Shown: one piece after another, positions 1 through 11,738 of the stretch
Position numbering within the stretch: the first letter of the stretch is position 1
Layout: each line of letters starts with the position of its first letter
Assembly: GCA_030512295.1 (NCBI GenBank)
Contig: JAULSR010000011.1
Span: 868,001 to 932,000, forward strand
From: Bombardia bombarda
Lineage: Eukaryota; Ascomycota; Sordariomycetes; Sordariales; Lasiosphaeriaceae
Direction of reading: 5' to 3'
DNA length: 64,000 nt
Notes under the pieces: model-generated
Told to the model about the DNA's origin: nothing
Database searches by the model: none
What the model saw: the letters and a program-made list of their open reading frames with translations, nothing else
Position numbers and translations under genes: made by a program

Positions 1-1920
1 GAGAAGAAGAAGAAGGCGGCGCGGAAGAGGAGGTCGTTGGGTGGTGCTGGTGGGGGGAGCGGTGCCAGTACTCCGCGGCGCCAGAAGCCGCAGTATCTTA
101 CTATTGACGAGGTCAAGAAGGCTGCACCGGGCCTCAAGATTCCTGATGCGTTTACGCCCATTCTGGACATGACTGGGCCGGGGAAGCGGATGCTTACTTC
201 GTCCACGGGCCTGATGATGACGCCTGGGGGGACTGTCCAGGAGGAGTCCACTGAGTCCGTGGAAGCGAGAAAGCTTGCCAGACGCGCGCAGAATGATTTT
301 ATGGCGATTCTGGAGGATTGGCAGAGCATACAGGAGCGTAAGGCGTATGTGGAGCTGCAGCTGCAGCAGGAGGAGAAGGAGCTAGAGGAGCTTACGGTGA
401 GTCTGCAGGGCAATTTGTCGATCGCGAATGCGTGCGAGGACATCTCGCAGCCGGTTGAGAGTGGCGAGCTTGATAAGAAGGGAGATTTGACGTTCAAGCT
501 GCGCCGAATTATCACGGGGTTGGGCAGGACTAAGGACATGCTTACCGACTCCATGCTGGCGCAAATGGAGGAGGAGCTCTATTCACTAGCTGTGGCTGTG
601 ATCTATCCTACCTTTAAGGAATTCCTCCAGCTATGGAGGCCCCTTGAGGAGCCCAAGCCCCCTATTGTTGATGGCCTCATCTCCGTTCGATCTCTATTGG
701 GCGTCGACCAGTCCGCCAGAAAGAAGACCCACCGCAAAAAGGCAACAGCAACACCCTACGAAGCCATGATGTACAAGCTTTGGCTCCCCGCCGTCGCCAG
801 CGCCATCCGAGAGTGGAACGTGCGTGAGCCCGATCAGCTGATCGCCGTGTTCGAGGCCTGGGACGCGCTCATACCGCCCTTCATCCGCGCGCAGCTGCTC
901 GACCAGGACGTCGTCCGCAAGCTGGAGGAGGCGGTCCAGAAGTGGCAGCCCAAGAAGACGCACAGCCTGCCGCACGGCTGGATCTTCCCCTGGCTGCCGT
1001 ACTTACCTGCCACACATCTCGACCCCAAGAGCTCAACTGGGCTAGTAGCAGACGTGAAGCGCAAGTTCCGCCAGCTGATTGACGTGTGGGAGTTTGACCG
1101 GGGGGTCATCCCGGGACTGAAGCAGTGGAAGGAGGTGCTCCGCCCGAGCAGGAGCCAGGACCAGTGGGGGCCTCTGGTGATGAACCATGTGCTGCCGAGC
1201 ATGGCGAAGTACATGAAGGCAAATTTCAGGGTTGATCCACGGGATCAGGAGCCTTATTTGAAGATCCTGGAGGGGATATTCAAGTGGCTTGAGGTGCTGC
1301 GGCCGTCGATGGTTGCAGAGGTGCTTGTGTCGACGGTGTTTCCCATGTGGCATGATGCGTTGTACCATTGGTTGTTGCTGGATGATACGGATTTTGAGGA
1401 GATTGGGCAGTGGTTTCAGTGGTGGCAGGATAGTGTGTTTCCTGAGGAGATCATGGCGCTGCCGTCGATGGAGGCCGAGTTTGACAAGGGCACGGCGCTG
1501 ATTGAGCAGGCGCTGGATCTGGGTGAGAGAGCGAAGACGGAGTTGAAGAGGCCGGAGAGGGAGCCGGCGCTGAAGACGGGAAGGCACCACCGGGATGGGC
1601 ATCATCGGTCGGAGCAGAAGACTGCTGCCGCGACAACGGTGCCGCCGGCGGGTAAGGAGTCTACAGCGGAGACGACTACGTTTAGACATGTGATTGAGGA
1701 TTGGTGCCAGGAGAATGACTTGCAGTTTATTCCGGAGCGGAAGAAAGTGCATGCGGAGGGGCCGCTGTACCGAGTCACTGCAAGGGGGGATGGCAAGGGG
1801 GGTGTGTTGGTGTACTTTAAGGGGGATGTGCTGTTTGTGGAGGTGAGGGGGAAGGAGCCGGTGCAGATAAGGAGGGATAGGGAGGGGACTTGGGAGGCGT
1901 TGATTGAGATGGCTTCTTAG
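1..1920 (+). CDS. TFIP11: TFIP11/Ntr1-type splicing factor, C-terminal part (5' end outside window)
   Basis: The frame is open from base 1, so the gene starts left of the window and the usual N-terminal G-patch is not visible; about 639 residues can be read to the TAG at 1918. A lysine/arginine-rich stretch is followed by a DMTGPGKRMLTS-like segment typical of tuftelin-interacting protein 11 (the human protein has a similar DMTG motif), a coiled-coil-rich stretch (Leu/Glu-rich, about residues 90-135) and a long helical GCFC-type region with many Trp residues. The family activates the DEAH helicase Prp43 for lariat-spliceosome disassembly in the nucleus. That role is inferred from the family. 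The C-terminal tail (about the last 60 residues) is a compact basic/acidic domain after a Thr/Ala-rich linker. No intron is needed in the visible part. Family assignment is fairly sure; orthology rests on the missing N-terminus. Confidence 0.82.
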   Translation, partial: EKKKKAARKRRSLGGAGGGSGASTPRRQKPQYLTIDEVKKAAPGLKIPDAFTPILDMTGPGKRMLTSSTGLMMTPGGTVQEESTESVEARKLARRAQNDFMAILEDWQSIQERKAYVELQLQQEEKELEELTVSLQGNLSIANACEDISQPVESGELDKKGDLTFKLRRIITGLGRTKDMLTDSMLAQMEEELYSLAVAVIYPTFKEFLQLWRPLEEPKPPIVDGLISVRSLLGVDQSARKKTHRKKATATPYEAMMYKLWLPAVASAIREWNVREPDQLIAVFEAWDALIPPFIRAQLLDQDVVRKLEEAVQKWQPKKTHSLPHGWIFPWLPYLPATHLDPKSSTGLVADVKRKFRQLIDVWEFDRGVIPGLKQWKEVLRPSRSQDQWGPLVMNHVLPSMAKYMKANFRVDPRDQEPYLKILEGIFKWLEVLRPSMVAEVLVSTVFPMWHDALYHWLLLDDTDFEEIGQWFQWWQDSVFPEEIMALPSMEAEFDKGTALIEQALDLGERAKTELKRPEREPALKTGRHHRDGHHRSEQKTAAATTVPPAGKESTAETTTFRHVIEDWCQENDLQFIPERKKVHAEGPLYRVTARGDGKGGVLVYFKGDVLFVEVRGKEPVQIRRDREGTWEALIEMAS

Positions 1921-4612
<2,692 letters not shown>

Positions 4613-5040
4613 ATACTGTATAGGTGCGTGGGGAGGGGGTTCGGCTTGTTTGTCTTCTTTGCGCTGTAGGGGGTTTTGTTTTTGTTCATAGACGTTTCCT
4701 TAAATTATATTGTGAGATCTGATTCGTTAACTGCTGCAACTCATCCTTCAAGCTCTTCAAGTCTGTAGAATATCAGTTAATGTAAAGAACGCTGCCTGTG
4801 ATTGTAATACATTTCCAATCACCACCAAGATAGAGGACCAAAACCCCTTTGATATTCCCGCACATGGCAGTGCATTCATGCCTTTTGATATCTTCAACAT
4901 CCCAAAATCGACCGCATCGCATCGCATCGCATCGCAAATTCAACTGCATTCATTCAACTGCATTCCACGCTTGTACCAACACCGGCAGTCCACTCTGAGC
5001 AAGTCACCACCCATCAATCAATCAACCCCGGTCTGAATCA
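4613..5040. other. Convergent intergenic region with (CATCG)n repeat
   Basis: This is the space between the 3' ends of the subtilase (+) and the calmodulin-like gene (-). It contains a short GCATC pentanucleotide repeat of about five copies at 4913-4936, followed by a repeated ATTCAACTGCATTC segment. No gene is seen. Confidence 0.6.
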
Positions 5041-5949
5041 CTACTTCATGATCTGGGCGAACTCGGCGTCTGGAGGATAAAGACATCATCAGGAACTGCA
5101 GCCCTATAATAACAGCGGAACAACTCACAGTCGATATGTCCGTCGCCGTTCTTATCAGCCATCTGGACCATCTCATCCAGCTCGGCATCAGTCAGGCTCT
5201 CGCCCAGGGAGCGGAGGACGTTGCGCAGCTCCTCAGTCGAGATGGTGCCGCTGCCGTCCTGGTCAAAGACCCTGAAGGCGTTGAGCAGCTCCTGCTCCGT
5301 GTCCGTCTCCTTGACCGTCGTGGACATGAGGCTTTTGAACTCTGTTGGACATCAGTCTCTCAATCCAGACTGAAAAAGAAAAGGACGGTAAATGACATAC
5401 CTTCAAAGTTGATGACACCATCATTGTTGATGTCAATCTCGCTGATGAGATCCTGCAGCTCCGAGTCGCTGGGGTGAAGACCGAGCTGCTTCATGACAAG
5501 GCCAAGCTCCTCGGCGGTGATATCGCCTATAAAATGGGGTGGTGCGGGGCATCGGTTAGTCATCCGTTTTGTTTCAGAAGGCGCCATGTCAGATCAGGCT
5601 GTGAGGCTGGTTGGGATGGTTGGCTGCCTGGACCTGCGCTTGGGGACAACAGATGCAAAATAGGGCGTCATTACCAGTTTTATCCTTGTCCTGCATCAGA
5701 TCAAAAAGGGCTGCGCGTTAGCATCATGACGCACTTTGTCACAGGCTTCATTCTGGGTAGGCCAAAATAGGTACGTACGAAGAGATCAAAGACCTCCTTG
5801 AACTGGGCGATCTGGTCGCTGATGGAGTCCGGGATACGGTTTCGTTTAGGAGCCTAGAATGGTTGCCCCGCAAAAGATGTCAGCCAAGTCTTCAATCTAG
5901 CGGTGCCGGGGTTCGGTGGACATGATGACGAAAAAAAAATGCGAACCAT
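5041..5949 (-). CDS. Calmodulin-like protein with four EF-hands
   Basis: Reading on the minus strand, exons are 5947-5949 (ATG only, tentative), 5779-5853, 5675-5690 (16-nt microexon), 5401-5526, 5129-5341 and 5041-5069. They sum to 462 nt and 153 residues. The coding joins are forced by the family sequence (FEEF and IDYAEF across junctions). Four canonical 12-residue EF loops are visible: DKDKTGDITAEE (27-38), [12 protein letters not shown] (63-74), [12 protein letters not shown] (100-111) and [12 protein letters not shown] (136-147), each ending in Glu. The length and loop spacing match calmodulin. The sequence differs from the nearly invariant fungal calmodulin (basic N-terminus [11 protein letters not shown]), so it is probably a diverged paralogue acting as a Ca2+ sensor or myosin light chain-like subunit. 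The first exon is the weakest part: the GTTCGC donor is poor, but no other start gives an open frame. Confidence 0.85.
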
Positions 5950-6863
5950 TTCTGTGGGGTTGATGCTTGTTTATTTGCCGCGTGGTGGTGGGCAGTTACT
6001 TCGTAGCGATTGCGGTGATGGATGGAAATCAGTGAAGCGGGGATGATGGATTCCAGGAAAGTTTAAACCTTTTGGCTTGGCCTGACGGAGGTTGAGTTGA
6101 GGGGAGTTGAGAGAGGGGGAACTTTGAATGCGGCCTGACGCGCACTAAACGTGCGACGACCACTGCGGGCACGTGCTCTTGACGCCTGGCCACTCCCTGT
6201 CTGGGCTGCTTGCTTACTGTTTGAGATAAGCGCCGGCCTGACAATCGGGCGCCCAGGTTGTGCGGAGGAACCCGGTCTCGGCCTTGCTTCGGAAGTGAAT
6301 ATGCAGTCGTATCCCTCTACTTAGAATACCCAGTGCTCGGTAAAAGACAGGAACTGGCTAAAAAGAGTATTGAAGAAACGTGCGCTGTGTCCATCAGCAA
6401 TGGGCTTGCATATCCGACCGCTTTCGTGCGTTGGCCAACTGGCGCATAAACATCCCCGTCATCGGCTTGAGTGCTGACCCCTAGTTCGAGGATTTTTGAT
6501 ATGCTTTTCACCTGCCCTTTACTTTTGTTTTGTCGTATTTCTTTTCGTCCATCTTTTCGTCCAATCCTGGCGAGATTTTAATAATAAAGTGGGGCAGAGG
6601 GCGATAAGCGCGGTCGGGCTCACGCGATGTTTCCCAGTTAGGCATAGTGCCGTTTACTCAGTGACCTGCGCCGCGCCGTTCTCAAATCGATCAGTGGTGT
6701 TTCCATCGCATCCTTTCCCTGAACGTTTCCTTCTTCATCGCGCAACGCCACACAACTTTTTTTATGCTTCCGCTGCAGCGCAATTGTCTCTCCCTTCGAA
6801 TTTCGAAAGAAAATTATAAAAGCGAAAAGAACAAGAAAAGAAACAAAGAAACAAAGAAACAAG
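5950..6863. other. Intergenic region, divergent promoters
   Basis: It lies between the start of the calmodulin-like gene (-) and the decayed orphan gene (+). A palindromic GCACGTGC core (CACGTG, E-box-like) occurs at about 6168. Short ORFs show no family features. The last 60 bases before 6864 are A-rich with repeated AAACAAAG units. Confidence 0.4.
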
Positions 6864-8185
6864 ATGGAAACCTCTGGTATCGACCACGAGGACCTCGAGT
6901 TCAGGTCCGTATGGCGCAGAGATCCATACGAAGAACTGCGATTCTATTGGGTCGTTTCAAAAATTATGGCTCTTTATGGCGAAACCATCCCTTTGCTGCC
7001 GCAACTCCGAACAGAGGACGAGAAAGAAATATGGCGCGACTACTGCGATCAGCTCGAAGTCTTTCTCTTGGAAATACACCAAGATAGCTTCGTCCGGGGC
7101 ATGAGGCACATATCTATCAGTGCTCAGCTGTACGAGGCTGACCAGCTCCTCTATCAGAGCCGAAGGTCACCCTTCCTGGTCCCCTGTTTCATTGTGCTGA
7201 CACATTTCTAGATTTCGGCCTAGACCAGGAGCTTCCCTGGGAGGAAAGGAAACCCCAAGTTGGAGGACTGGCAGAAAGGTGTTTTCTCAGAAGACTACGA
7301 AATATACTGGAAAAATCAAATTGCGAAGGGCTATCAACCGGGCGGACAGAAATCGACCAAAAAGCCCAAGAAGTCTACGGCGTCCAAGACATCGGAGCCG
7401 TCTGCGACGAAAGAGCCCGTGGTCGAGCAACCTGCGGTCGAGACACCTGTAGTCGAGACACCTGCGGTCGAGACACCTACGGTCGAAACACCTGTTGTTG
7501 CGCCACCTGCAACAAAAGCTGGAGAAGCTCAAGGTCCGGGACATTGGGCTGGCAGAAAGCGAAAAGCTACGACCCCTTCCTGAAAAGTTTGCGGAGCAGT
7601 ACGTTCCTGAGGATATGATGGAAAACCTCTGGGAACAACTGTATCCGAACCTTGCCCCATACCCTGACATGAAGCCATAGAGCATACGCTTCCCTAGGTC
7701 TGTTAGTCTTTTTCAAGACAAGGTCCAGTCCGTGTGCAAAGATTTCTTTACACTGCTGAGGAAGGCCTTTGGATTTTTCTGGGAGGATATCGTAGCTAAC
7801 AACAAGACTGCCGGTTTTGTCCTTACCCTTAGGCTCCGTACTAAAGATAAAAGTGTCTCGGTAGCTACCCTGGAGATGGTGGACCCCTTCCAAAGCTCAT
7901 TTGAAGTGCTGGAAAAGTACTTTGAACATGTCTCGGAGACGGGCAGGCAGTGTCAAAGCATGGATGCTTTTTTCCACCTACATCTTCAGCGCAGCATCGA
8001 GGATTGATGATCTCTGGGAGACTACGTACTACAACGAGGTCCTGGGCTACAAGGAAGCCTTGCAGGAGGTCTTGACTGTGGCCGGTAACATGGGTCTCAA
8101 AGCAAGTGAACGGTCAGAGGCTATTGCCTTTTTGTTTTCCAAGCTCAGAGGCATATGTGATCGCCCCGGAGGCGCCCGCAAGTAA
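6864..8185 (+). pseudogene. Decayed orphan gene, several reading-frame breaks
   Basis: A start at 6864 opens a convincing acidic-helical protein segment (METSGIDHEDLEFRSVW) of about 100 residues. After a possible intron near 7167-7211, coding-like sequence continues but jumps frame: a short piece with ELPWEERKP, then EDWQKGVFSEDYEIYW (7260 onward) with a lysine-rich linker and four or five VETPA/VETPV repeats encoded by a 15-bp tandem repeat at about 7425-7490. Next comes a third frame (LQQKLEKLKVRDIGLAE to PYPDMKP, 7495-7680), a TAG, and the same frame again (CKDFFTLLRKAFGFFW, 7732-8005). A further shift at about 8003 leads to DDLWETTYYNEVLGYKEAL and a stop at 8183. Most shifts behave as +1 insertions. 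I recognise no family. Either this is a pseudogene or the region carries several sequence errors; missed introns could explain some breaks. Confidence 0.5.
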
Positions 8186-8640
8186 ACAGGGCGCAGCCAA
8201 GCCTGAAGGCATGGGCCGGGTCGGTGTCATTATCTACCGTGAGCATCACGATGGTGACCTCAATAAGTGAGTTAACAGAATGAGGTCAAGCCCAAATGCA
8301 TGGGCGCGTTCGTGTCATCACCCACCGCGAGCGTCACGATGGTGGTTTCAATAAGCAAGCATGACACAGGGTAATAAAGCTAAAGACATATGGGCCGTGT
8401 TGGTGTTATCACTCATCGTGAGCGTCATGTTGGAGATTTCAGAGGAAGCGAATAGGGCAGCAAAATCAGACGTATGGGCCGTGTTGGTGTGATTACTTAT
8501 CGTGATCATCACGATGGAGGATTGAACAAGCCGTGCAAACAGGGCGGATAATAGCAAAGCTAAAGGGCATGTGGGCCGCGTCGGCGTCATTACCCATCGT
8601 GAGCGTCACGGTGGAGGACTCAAAAAGTACGAGAACCGCA
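8186..8640 (+). repeat. Degenerate ~90-bp tandem repeat, five copies
   Basis: Five diverged copies start near 8186, 8272, 8368, 8452 and 8537. Each contains AACAGGG..AAAGC.., then a core ATGGGCCGTGTTGGTGT followed by ATTACCCATCGTGAGCGTCA, and ends with GATGGAGGAYTCAATAAG. The cores lie about 82-96 bp apart. Translated, the core reads like GRVGVITHRERHDGG and would be a 30-residue protein repeat, but stops and indels separate most copies. The block follows directly on the decayed orphan gene and may be its former C-terminus. Confidence 0.75.
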
Positions 8641-9037
8641 TACCGGCTCGCTGCCCATATAACAAACAGGTGCACCACTAAGAACGTGGCTGCCGTCAAT
8701 CGAAAATAATTATTGTGTTAGTGCACTGCATCCAAGATTGGGGACTCTTTCCCGTATATAGTTAATACAGTCCATTTACCCTATCTTTGATTCTGATTTG
8801 ATGCCAGCTCATTAGTGAATGCATTCCGTGAACTATCCAAATGTTTCGCCCTTCATACCTGCCTTATGAGTTGTCCTTGTAATGTTCTTTTAGTATGTTC
8901 TCACAGGCATACTGACCGTCACGCTGGATTAACCCCTTCTTAGGAGCTAATCTTGGGAGCTAAAAAAGTCGGCTGGCGGGGGCGGGGGTCGGTGGCTGGG
9001 GTCAGTGGTTATAGGTTACGCTAAATAGAATAATAAT
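8641..9037. other. Spacer before the MULE element, no gene
   Basis: No coding signal is seen. A G-rich stretch (about 8971-9003, GGCGGGGGCGGGGGTCGG-like) lies just outside the left inverted repeat of the transposon. Confidence 0.4.
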
Positions 9038-9064
9038 AACTCCGAAATCGCGGCCAACGCGCCC
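9038..9064 (+). repeat. Left terminal inverted repeat of MULE
   Basis: These 27 bases are the exact reverse complement of 10213-10239. The motif begins AACTCCGAAATCGCGG and ends GCGCCC. Confidence 0.85.
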
Positions 9065-9093
9065 AACGCTCTCTTCACCTTACAACTAACTAC

Positions 9094-10195
9094 CTAATCT
9101 GCTACATATCGCTGCGGGCACGCCCTAGCGCCCCGTCTATGACCAACTATATGGCATTTACTACACGTAGGAGCCGTGCGTATAGCCTCGACGACCTCAA
9201 ATTGGCTAGGCTCACGCCCAGTGCTCGATTCTGGGAGTCTTCGCTGGTCTCGCTGGTCTCGCTGTTGCCGAGACTCAAGTCGCCGAGGCTCTAGAAGGTG
9301 AATTGGGGCTCCACTGCGTATAAGACGCCAGTGGGAATGGAAGTCTTCAAGGAGAAGAGGCTCTTCACCGCGTGCATCTAAGGCGTGTACGCACGGGAGC
9401 CCATAGACACGTATGAAGGTACCCGTACAAATTAGAGACGGAGGGGGGTCTCGTATACGTAACTTCCGCTGCTCTTCAACCTTCCGCAAAACTTCATGTG
9501 AAACCCAGCCAATGACAGCCCTATAGAAACTCCTATCGAGGTCAAGAGGCGTCCGAATATGCTGCTTTGCCTGATTTGCCTTTAGCTCTACGAGTTAGTT
9601 CTTTAACGCAAAGTAGATCGACTTCCAAGCTTCGGATAAGTCGAGAGTTGACCTTTGGAGGTACAACTTAAGGAGCGCGTATTCCTTCTGCACGAGATAT
9701 AACTATATTCCCAAAATAAAGGTGCCAGTTAACCCATACACAGACAAGCTTCTCTTTAAACGGGCTAAGCCACGTCTCTTTGATATAGCTAACTTGGTTA
9801 GGGTTTGAAGTACGATACTTCTCCTTGAATTTAGCGAGCTGCTCGTTGTATATCTCTTTATCTGGCGAGTCTAAGATCGAGAACCAATGCCTATAGAATT
9901 CCTTCCATTCTTCCGGCTCCGGGAAAGCTGGCTGGCACCGCGCGAGGACTGCCTTATTCGCGTGCCAGACACAGAGGAGTGACGCTGACGGAAAGAGGCT
10001 AGAAGCTGCGTTTATCGCTGCCAGACACCGGTCTGTCAAAATAACAGAAGGGAGGACTCCACCGCACTGCTCATAGAGAGTTCGTAACCGCTCGAGCGCC
10101 CAGATATAGTCTCCTTCAGCCTCGCCGCTCAAGAACGCAAAAGCCCCCAGGAGGGAGGCAGTCGTCTGGGAAGGTCGCCATCGCGGCGGCAGCAA
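9094..10195 (-). pseudogene. MULE transposase remnant (broken, N-terminus missing)
   Basis: Minus strand, 10195 to 9094. The first open segment (10195-9668) carries FLSGEAEGDYIWALERL, LPSVILTDRCLAAINA (the second catalytic Asp of the DDE triad in LTDR) and LLCVWHANKAVLARC (the C-x2-H motif). These are hallmarks of fungal MULE transposases. At about 9673 the frame breaks: RAEGI is followed in another frame by ALLKLYLQRSTLDLSEAW, the expected continuation. A stop lies after FALKN. The last open part (about 9489-9094) has a SWIM-type zinc finger (CTGTFIRVYGLPCVH) and a zinc-knuckle CSKCHIVGH. The N-terminal DNA-binding region and first catalytic Asp are absent, so it cannot encode an active transposase. 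Confidence 0.85.
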
Positions 10196-10212
10196 CTGCG
10201 TTGGAGGTTGAA

Positions 10213-10239
10213 GGGCGCGTTGGCCGCGATTTCGGAGTT
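10213..10239 (-). repeat. Right terminal inverted repeat of MULE
   Basis: This perfect 27-bp inverted copy of 9038-9064 is followed outward by GCGGGGTTATTCAGTTGAC, which may be a diverged outer part of the terminus. Confidence 0.85.
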
Positions 10240-10745
10240 GCGGGGTTATTCAGTTGACTAAGCGGAATTATGCTGACTAACGCGCACTCAGGAGTGCGTA
10301 TAGTGGGAGCCGGTCAACGGTTGACCCGTGCACCTTAGTCAGCCTTCCCAGGGATAAAACCCTGGCCTGGCCGCCCGGATAGTTAGCTCCGACGTGCAAC
10401 CACAATGTAAGGACATCCCCAAGGACATCCCCAAGGACATCCCCAAGCACGTGCTCAAGCACATGCCAGAAGCGTCCCCAAGGACATGCCAGTTATCCCA
10501 CCATCTTTGTATATAAGCAGCGGCCCTCGCCCACCTTCAGTTGCGAGGGCCAGGTTGAAGTCTTACGCCAATACCAGTCATTGCTCGCCTTCCTAGTTAT
10601 CTTCACTGCTCGCCTTCCCAGTTGTCTTCATTGTGACCACCTTGATCAGGCGTACCTGCCTTCTCTTACACACAATTATCATAAGATACACCCAAGGTTC
10701 AGCCCGTCACACTACCTAATAAATAAAAATATTTATATTATATAT
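10240..10745. other. Non-coding stretch with hairpins, 12-bp and 25-bp repeats and a TATA box
   Basis: No gene is seen. Several perfect palindromes occur: CGCACTC/GAGTGCG (about 10284-10300), GTCAACGGTTGAC (about 10313-10325) and CCAGGGATAAAACCCTGG (about 10348-10365). AAGGACATCCCC is repeated three times in tandem at 10409-10444. A TATATAAG box at about 10510 is followed by the hairpin GGCCCTCGC..GCGAGGGCC (about 10523-10552). A 25-bp unit (TGCTCGCCTTCC..) is duplicated at about 10582-10632. The composition suggests an unrecognised repeat or promoter remnant. Confidence 0.5.
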
Positions 10746-10999
10746 TGTCGGATTTACGATCAATCAGAGGCATACAGCCGTCAGGCTGTGATTGGTCGAC
10801 AAGATGAGAGGTGTGCAAAACAGTGGGGAACTGGTCACGTGACCCAGGAACCCCTCCAAAACCACCACCCACTTCCTGTCCCCGTAGTTCGTGATCCTTT
10901 TATATAGACAAGCAGATCAATACAACAACAACAACAACCCCCAACCCGTTCTCTACGGTTACTATAGTGACTCGTACGAATGACCTTGTCATTCCAACA
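10746..10999 (+). mobile_element. Solo LTR of a retrotransposon (254 bp) with TATAT target duplication
   Basis: The segment begins TGTCGGA and ends TCCAACA, so its termini are inverted repeats with one mismatch and follow the TG..CA rule for LTRs. It is flanked by TATAT at 10741-10745 and TATAT at 11000-11004, a 5-bp direct duplication as made by retroviral-type integrases. Inside, TTATATAGAC (about 10899) is a plausible TATA box, followed by an (ACA)n-rich leader. No internal retroelement sequence (gag/pol, primer-binding site) is present, so this is a solo LTR. The AT-rich duplication alone would be weak evidence; the terminal structure is stronger. Confidence 0.7.
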
Positions 11000-11020
11000 T
11001 ATATTTAATAAATTTTATTA

Positions 11021-11120
11021 TTTACTACCTAGCAAATTAAAATACTTTTATTTACCACCTAACAAATCAAAAGATCTTCATTTGCTACCTAGCAAATTAA
11101 AATATTTTTATTTGGTACCT
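11021..11120 (+). repeat. 30-bp AT-rich tandem repeat, 3.3 copies
   Basis: TTTACTACCTAGCAAATTAA begins at 11021, 11051 (TTTACCACCTAACAAATCAA), 11081 (TTTGCTACCTAGCAAATTAA) and, partially, 11111. The period is exactly 30 bp. It lies directly beside the solo LTR. Confidence 0.85.
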
Positions 11121-11236
11121 TTGATCTTAACTAGTATATTATTTATAGTAATACAGGGAACGGCATACAGGGAGCAGCAATACGGTGGACGCGAAGCGAA
11201 CAACCAGGTTAAATTCACGAGACTACCAACTATAGT

Positions 11237-11732
11237 TCAGCACTTATTTCGTAGTCCCATGGCGACCATGTTAAAAGTTGCGATGTTTCCATAATATCTC
11301 CCCTGTTTGTTCGATTGGCTTGATATATGTTTCCAATCCAGTTTTTCGACTTCATGTCGAAGATCCCTAGAAGTGCAGTCGCCGAGCTTTCTTCCAGTTT
11401 CGCGCACGTCAAAGCATTCAGAGCTATCACTAATGCCGTATGGTATCCTGCTATCAGGTTCCTCAGACATGGAGTCATCATCGCTCTCGCCGTTGTCTAA
11501 AATTTCAAGCGGCTGTTGCTTTGTGGCGCCTCGCGAGTTGGCAACACTCGGGACAACCGGCGCTGTGCTGCATTGTTCACCCTCTTCCCTTTTAACAATG
11601 ACCTTTGGTGGCATGACAATTTCCCCTTCCTCGCTGATGCCAGTGGTCCGGTTTTGACTTCGACGTTTTATCCCACGCTAATTTCTCGATGCGCTCAAAT
11701 AAGACGCTAATCATCGGCGGATCGGACCCCAT
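11237..11732 (-). CDS. Hypothetical acidic protein, possibly frame-broken
   Basis: On the minus strand an open frame at 11614-11237 gives 125 residues (MPPKVIVKREEGEQ, then ILDNGESDDDSMSEEPDS, ending GLRNKC). Upstream, another frame carries PPMISVLFERIEKLAWDK (to about 11732), which would join smoothly to SEEGEIVMPPKVIV if one small shift at about 11640 were allowed. Overall it looks like an intrinsically disordered acidic protein. No domain is recognised. Because overlapping plus-strand frames also exist and the surroundings are repeat-rich, it may be a remnant. Confidence 0.35.
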
Positions 11733-11738
11733 CCTCCT

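Larger units (their letters stand above)
9038..10239 (-). mobile_element. MULE (Mutator-like) DNA transposon, internally deleted and degenerate
   Basis: The element is bounded by a perfect 27-bp inverted repeat: AACTCCGAAATCGCGGCCAA and seven further bases at 9038-9064, matched by its exact reverse complement at 10213-10239. Weaker similarity (GAATAA) may extend the termini outward, so the true ends and target duplication are not settled. Between the repeats lies a MULE transposase remnant on the minus strand. At about 1.2 kb it is far shorter than autonomous fungal MULEs, which usually exceed 2.5 kb. The right repeat lies only about 20 bp from the first transposase codons, which indicates that the 5' half of the transposase was deleted. 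Confidence 0.8.

Noticed and set aside
8186..8640. CRISPR-like array
   Set aside because: The five units are diverged along their whole length, have no unique spacers of constant length and lie in a eukaryotic genome; it is a minisatellite.
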